Shown here piece after piece: positions 60,160 through 64,000 of a DNA stretch of 64,000 nt. Below the pieces are notes generated by a model. The model was not told the origin of the DNA. It searched no databases and saw only the letters and a list, made by a program, of their open reading frames with translations. Position 1 is the stretch's first letter; every line of letters begins with the position of its first letter. Position numbers and translations under genes: made by a program. Source of the stretch: Halichoerus grypus (lineage: Eukaryota > Chordata > Mammalia > Carnivora > Phocidae); assembly GCF_964656455.1 (NCBI RefSeq), contig NC_135717.1, forward strand, positions 145,218,308 to 145,282,307, read 5' to 3'.

Positions 60160-61370
60160 TTTAATAAGTTTAAAAGTCCATTGCTAAGGATGTCAATGCT
60201 ATTAGAATACTTTGTATAATCAAAAATTACAAATGAGCAAATGATCAAACATAAAACCAAATGAAATGATTTTATCCATACAGTGATTTTCCAGGTTCAT
60301 ACCATATATTATATTGTATTTTACATTCAGAGTGACTGACCACATGAAGAAGTAAAAAATATTACTGCAATGAAGTTAATGTAGATTTAAAATGGAGCAA
60401 TGTTGTGTTTGTCATATTGTACTGATACTTTTTTTAATTTTATAAATGTCTTTTCTTTTGATTTTAATTAAGTTATAACCCAACCCACCAAATCTGGTAC
60501 ACATTTCTTTTAAAATACAAATCACGCTTCCAGGAAAATTTGTACAAGTTCAAAAAGTTCAATCAAAATTTGAAAAGATTAAGAAAGCCATAGTTAAGTA
60601 AAATGAGTTTAATATCCATATCCTATTATAAGGCGCTTATGTGAAACAAAATTAAGATTTCTAAATGAATTGAAATGTTCAAACTTTTTATGGTATGGTT
60701 TTCTTTCTTCCAAGACATGCCTCCTTTTCCCAGCTTAGTATATCTTAATATTGCAAAGTAAACATTTATGTAATAGAAATGTATTTCTTTCTTTACCTGT
60801 TTAGCTCATATTTATTCATTCCCTTCTATATGCCCTCTATTGAATTGTTTTTAAGGAATGCAGTATATATAGTGGATATCTGATTTTTTTTGTCTCTAGT
60901 TAGCATAAATTCCTTTGAGAAAAATGTTCATTTCTTACACCACAAGATTCTGGTAAAGTGGCCCATTAAGGAGCCCTACCTCTCCCATTACAGAAGTGAG
61001 CACATGATCTAGGCCAACAACAAAACAAAATTATTTCATTCCTCTAGCCAATTGGTGTTCTTTTTAGAGTTTGATATAGGTGTTGAGAGAGAGAGAGAGA
61101 TGCTCTCTTTTTCTCTCTTTTTCTAGGAATATAAGCTTCATAGATGTAAACTCGAAGGTGCTGATAGCTGAGAGAGGCTTCCTGGCCACGAAGTCTACAC
61201 AGAGGTAAGCTTACACAAGATGTCTATTTCTGAATGAGCAGAAGAATCATAGAATTAGTCAAATTTAAACATGATCTCGAGCAATAAATAGGATATCAGT
61301 AGTTATAGATGAATAAGAATGATATTTCAGGCCTGAGGCCTCCACAGACACATGGGAAGAAGTAATCAAG
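60160..61370. other. Intergenic DNA without recognisable feature
   Basis: A short (GA)n run near 61085; nothing else recognised. Confidence 0.5.
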
Positions 61371-61371
61371 T

Positions 61372-61452
61372 TTCTTCCCTCCTTCCTTCCTTCCTTCCTC
61401 TTTCCTGCCTTCCTTCTTTTCTTCTCTCTCTTTTTTCTTTCTTCCCTTTCTC
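61372..61452. repeat. Polypyrimidine tract with (TTCC)n
   Basis: About 80 bases almost wholly C and T on the plus strand, including CCTTCCTTCCTTCC. Confidence 0.93.
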
Positions 61453-62105
61453 CACCCCTCCATTAGTGCCCTCCCCCACTTTTCTTCATCCCTTAAGCAT
61501 TTTGGAGAGAACTATAAACCATAATGGATATCGAGAACAAAAAAATTAAATTAGAGTCCCTAACCTCTAGGTCTGTAGGATCCAAATGTAACACCTTTAT
61601 GATTCTTTGATGGAAGTGAAAATGATCTGTGCAAATCACCTTTTTTTCTGTCCCACTTACAATTCTGATAATAGAGCAATTCTAGAAATATATATGTTTT
61701 TAAAAGAATACATTTTGTGGAAAGAGGTTTTAAATCCTTGAGATATGTCAAGAGACCATGATTTAGAAATTAACCTATTTAGAACAGGATAATTTAGATA
61801 AAAAGCAGAAGATAAATGAGTTGCTTTTCACATGAAATGTGTAGATTTCTTCAAAATTCTATAATACAATCAATGAATGTTAAGTTTTTCTGACTCTACC
61901 TATGCCACATGATATGCATATTGAAAATAATGGTTTCAGAAACTTAAAGAATGTGTTGCCAAGGATTTTTAATGACTTAAATAATTACCAGATGAAACTT
62001 GTGAGTATAAAATCAAATAGAAAGACATTTTGATTCCCAAAAGTGGATAATTTGATGAAAAAGGGAGAGAAGGAGAGAGGGATAATATATAAATAAATTT
62101 TAAAA
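61453..62105. other. Intergenic DNA without recognisable feature
   Basis: Nothing recognised. Confidence 0.5.
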
Positions 62106-62108
62106 TCA

Positions 62109-62144
62109 CCACACACACACACACACACACTCTCACACACACAC
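62109..62144. repeat. (AC)n microsatellite
   Basis: ACACACACAC run with one CTCTC interruption. Confidence 0.93.
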
Positions 62145-62231
62145 AGTGGAAATGTTTCTACATTTCACCTTAGTGTGACAAAATTTCAATTTCAATTAAT
62201 TTTAACAATTCTGAGAAATTAAATTAACTCT

Positions 62232-62406
62232 TTCTTTAAAGATTGTGTTTATTTATTTGAGATAGAGAGAGAGAGAGAGTGCACAGAGGGAGAGGGAAAA
62301 GCAGACTCCCCGCTGAGCAGAGAGCCTGACATGTGGCTTGAGCCCAGGACCCTGAGATCATGACCTGAGCTGAAGGCAGACAACCAACTGAGTCACCCAG
62401 ACATCC
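62232..62406 (-). mobile_element. CAN-SINE, older, shortened
   Basis: Antisense copy from AAAGATTGTGTTTATTTATT to GAGTCACCCAGACATCC. TTAAATTAA-type flanks are only approximate. Confidence 0.85.
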
Positions 62407-63325
62407 TTTAAATTAATTCTTTAAAACAAGATTTCTTCAAAATAGTGAAATCTTTTTTACATTGCCAACTATGAAATTGCTTGCATTTTATTGTCAGAAA
62501 ATGCAGCTGATAGATCATTAAAAATGTTAATTTCATAATTCTTTATGGTAAAATGGAGAATGAAATTTAGATATTCAAAGTTATTTCTATTCAATATGCT
62601 TTAGTTTATTGTTTCCCCAATTTGACACTGGGTTATGGCCAAAAGTAATTTTTTTCTATTATAAAGTGTACTCTTAAAATATGCATTTCATAATTTTGCC
62701 TCTATTAAAACTGAAAAAAAATTCCACATAAATTACTATAATTACTTGTTACCTAAATTAAGCAAGGACAATAAAGTGAAAACTTTGCAATTATCCATTC
62801 CATTTAACATGGAATTTACGCAATATTATTTTAACAAATGTTTGCTTCACACTGTCTGTTGAGGCATACAGTAAAGCAATTTTTGTCAGGTTTGAACTGA
62901 GGTGTTTTTATAAAAATTTAAGATAAAAATGATGTTTGGCTAGAGTAGAAATAGGCATTGTTCCATTATTTAATGCAGTGCCCATAATCATACATATAGG
63001 TAATACCCAAATCATAAACATAATTTTTCCAAAACTTCACTTGTGAGAAGATATTTTCCAGAAAGGAAAACAGTGGTGACTTTTCTAAATAACCCCACAA
63101 ATGTTTATTTCATCCACAAATCAGATGTCCTAGAACACACATATACTATATACTATATTAATTTCTGTGTGTAAGGCTACTCAGAGAATGTAAGATTATA
63201 AAATGAAAATTTAAGAACAAGGCAATTGAACAAGATGTAATAGGAATTACTGATGAGAAAGAAATGGAAAGAAGCATTTTATTTGGATTATGTTTTCAAA
63301 CATTTCTCTGGGTAAATACATACTA
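62407..63325. other. Intergenic DNA without recognisable feature
   Basis: Nothing recognised. Confidence 0.5.
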
Positions 63326-63339
63326 TTAAAGCAAGGAAT

Positions 63340-63542
63340 TTTTTTAAAGATTTATTTATTTATTTAGAGAGAGAATGTGCACCTGCAAGAGCAGGGTTGG
63401 GGGGAGGAGGGAGAGAGAATCCTCAAGCAGACTCCCAGTTGAGTGTAGAGCCAGATGTGGGGCTCCATCCCAGGACCCTGAGATCATGACCTAGATGAAA
63501 TTAAGAGTATGCCGCTTAACTGACTGAGCCACCCAGGTGCCC
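63340..63542 (-). mobile_element. CAN-SINE
   Basis: Antisense copy ending GAGCCACCCAGGTGCCCC, flanked by TAAAGCAAGGA. Confidence 0.94.
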
Positions 63543-63554
63543 CTAAAGCAAGGA

Positions 63555-64000
63555 TTTTTTTTTTTTTACAGCAATATTACTGTATTGAATATTGTGGTTA
63601 CCTCCAATTATCCATAACTTTCTTTCCAAAATGTTAGCCCTGTGGTTTGTAAGATTAATCTCAGTTCCAGTTCTGTGCTCTGATTAGTCTAAGCCACTCC
63701 TCAATGCTGCCAGCACATTAGAGTAAGCAGGAAGGTCTCTTACAACTCTGATGCTAGAGGTTTACTTCATTGGCCTCCAATTAGTACTTTTTGCTTATCA
63801 GGTCATTCTACTGTGTAGCCGTAATTGAGGATCACTGGTCTGAGTTAATCACAATACTACATAAATCTAACCAGTGAGTGTTTTAGGAATCAGGATTGGT
63901 TCAGATCTGGATATGATTTTTAGTTTCTAGTTAGATTGTGGCCCATACTCTCTCTGGGCAAGTCAGAGACTAGATGCCCCCAGACAGATGAAAGCTGTAA
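63555..64000. other. Intergenic DNA to the window edge
   Basis: Nothing recognised. Confidence 0.45.

Noticed and set aside
1..64000. CRISPR arrays, operons, bacterial-type terminators
   Set aside because: The window is vertebrate nuclear DNA with introns and SINEs; no evenly spaced repeat-spacer structure was seen.

Overview
This is nuclear DNA from a carnivoran mammal, most likely a caniform of the arctoid group (seal, sea lion, bear or mustelid type). About 27 copies of the tRNA-Lys-derived CAN-SINE are present (head GGGGCGCCTGGGTGGCTCAG, CT-rich middle, AAATAAAT tail). There are also L1 copies with the carnivore type of 3' UTR, older mammalian repeats (MIR, L2, MaLR LTRs, hAT-type DNA elements), a CpG island and ordinary GT-AG exons. 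The species call is inference from the look of the SINEs.

One protein-coding gene is visible. It lies on the minus strand and is SLC6A15 (B0AT2/NTT73), a sodium-coupled neutral amino acid transporter of the SLC6 family. Eight coding exons were resolved to the base: 17741-17453, 12610-12453, 12094-11968, 10656-10475, 9075-8965, 5574-5333, 5230-5038 and 2714-2522. All have GT donors and AG acceptors, and their phases join into 1,495 nt of open frame (498 codons plus one base). This covers the N-terminus to the end of transmembrane helix 8. The remaining exons (TM9-12 and C-terminal tail, about 230 residues by comparison with the roughly 730-residue family member) are not seen and should lie left of base 1. 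The four N-glycosylation sequons fall at residues 187, 213, 383 and 394, which agrees with the known protein and supports the exon joins.

The gene's CpG island and promoter lie at about 35.45-37.28 kb. They carry a full CRE, an octamer, and three CACGTG boxes. The best candidate for the donor of the untranslated first exon is at 36171/36170, which gives a first intron of about 18 kb.

From 37.3 to 64 kb no gene is supported. This intergenic DNA upstream of SLC6A15 holds SINEs, antisense L1, L2, LTR remnants and microsatellites.

Two unusual retrotransposition products stand out. (1) At 50844-52214, a compound unit consists of an unidentified 71-bp leader, a tailless CAN-SINE body, and an endogenous-retrovirus env 3' end plus LTR. 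It stops 19 bases after the LTR's AATAAA, goes straight into an A-rich tail, and is flanked by a 15-bp near-identical target duplication at a TTTT/AAA site. This is the same architecture as the SVA-type composites of apes. (2) At 31295-31331, a 36-nt 5' half of tRNA-Asp(GTC), cut just after the anticodon, sits in an old L1 between perfect 19-bp direct repeats. It is a tailless retrocopy of a tRNA half.
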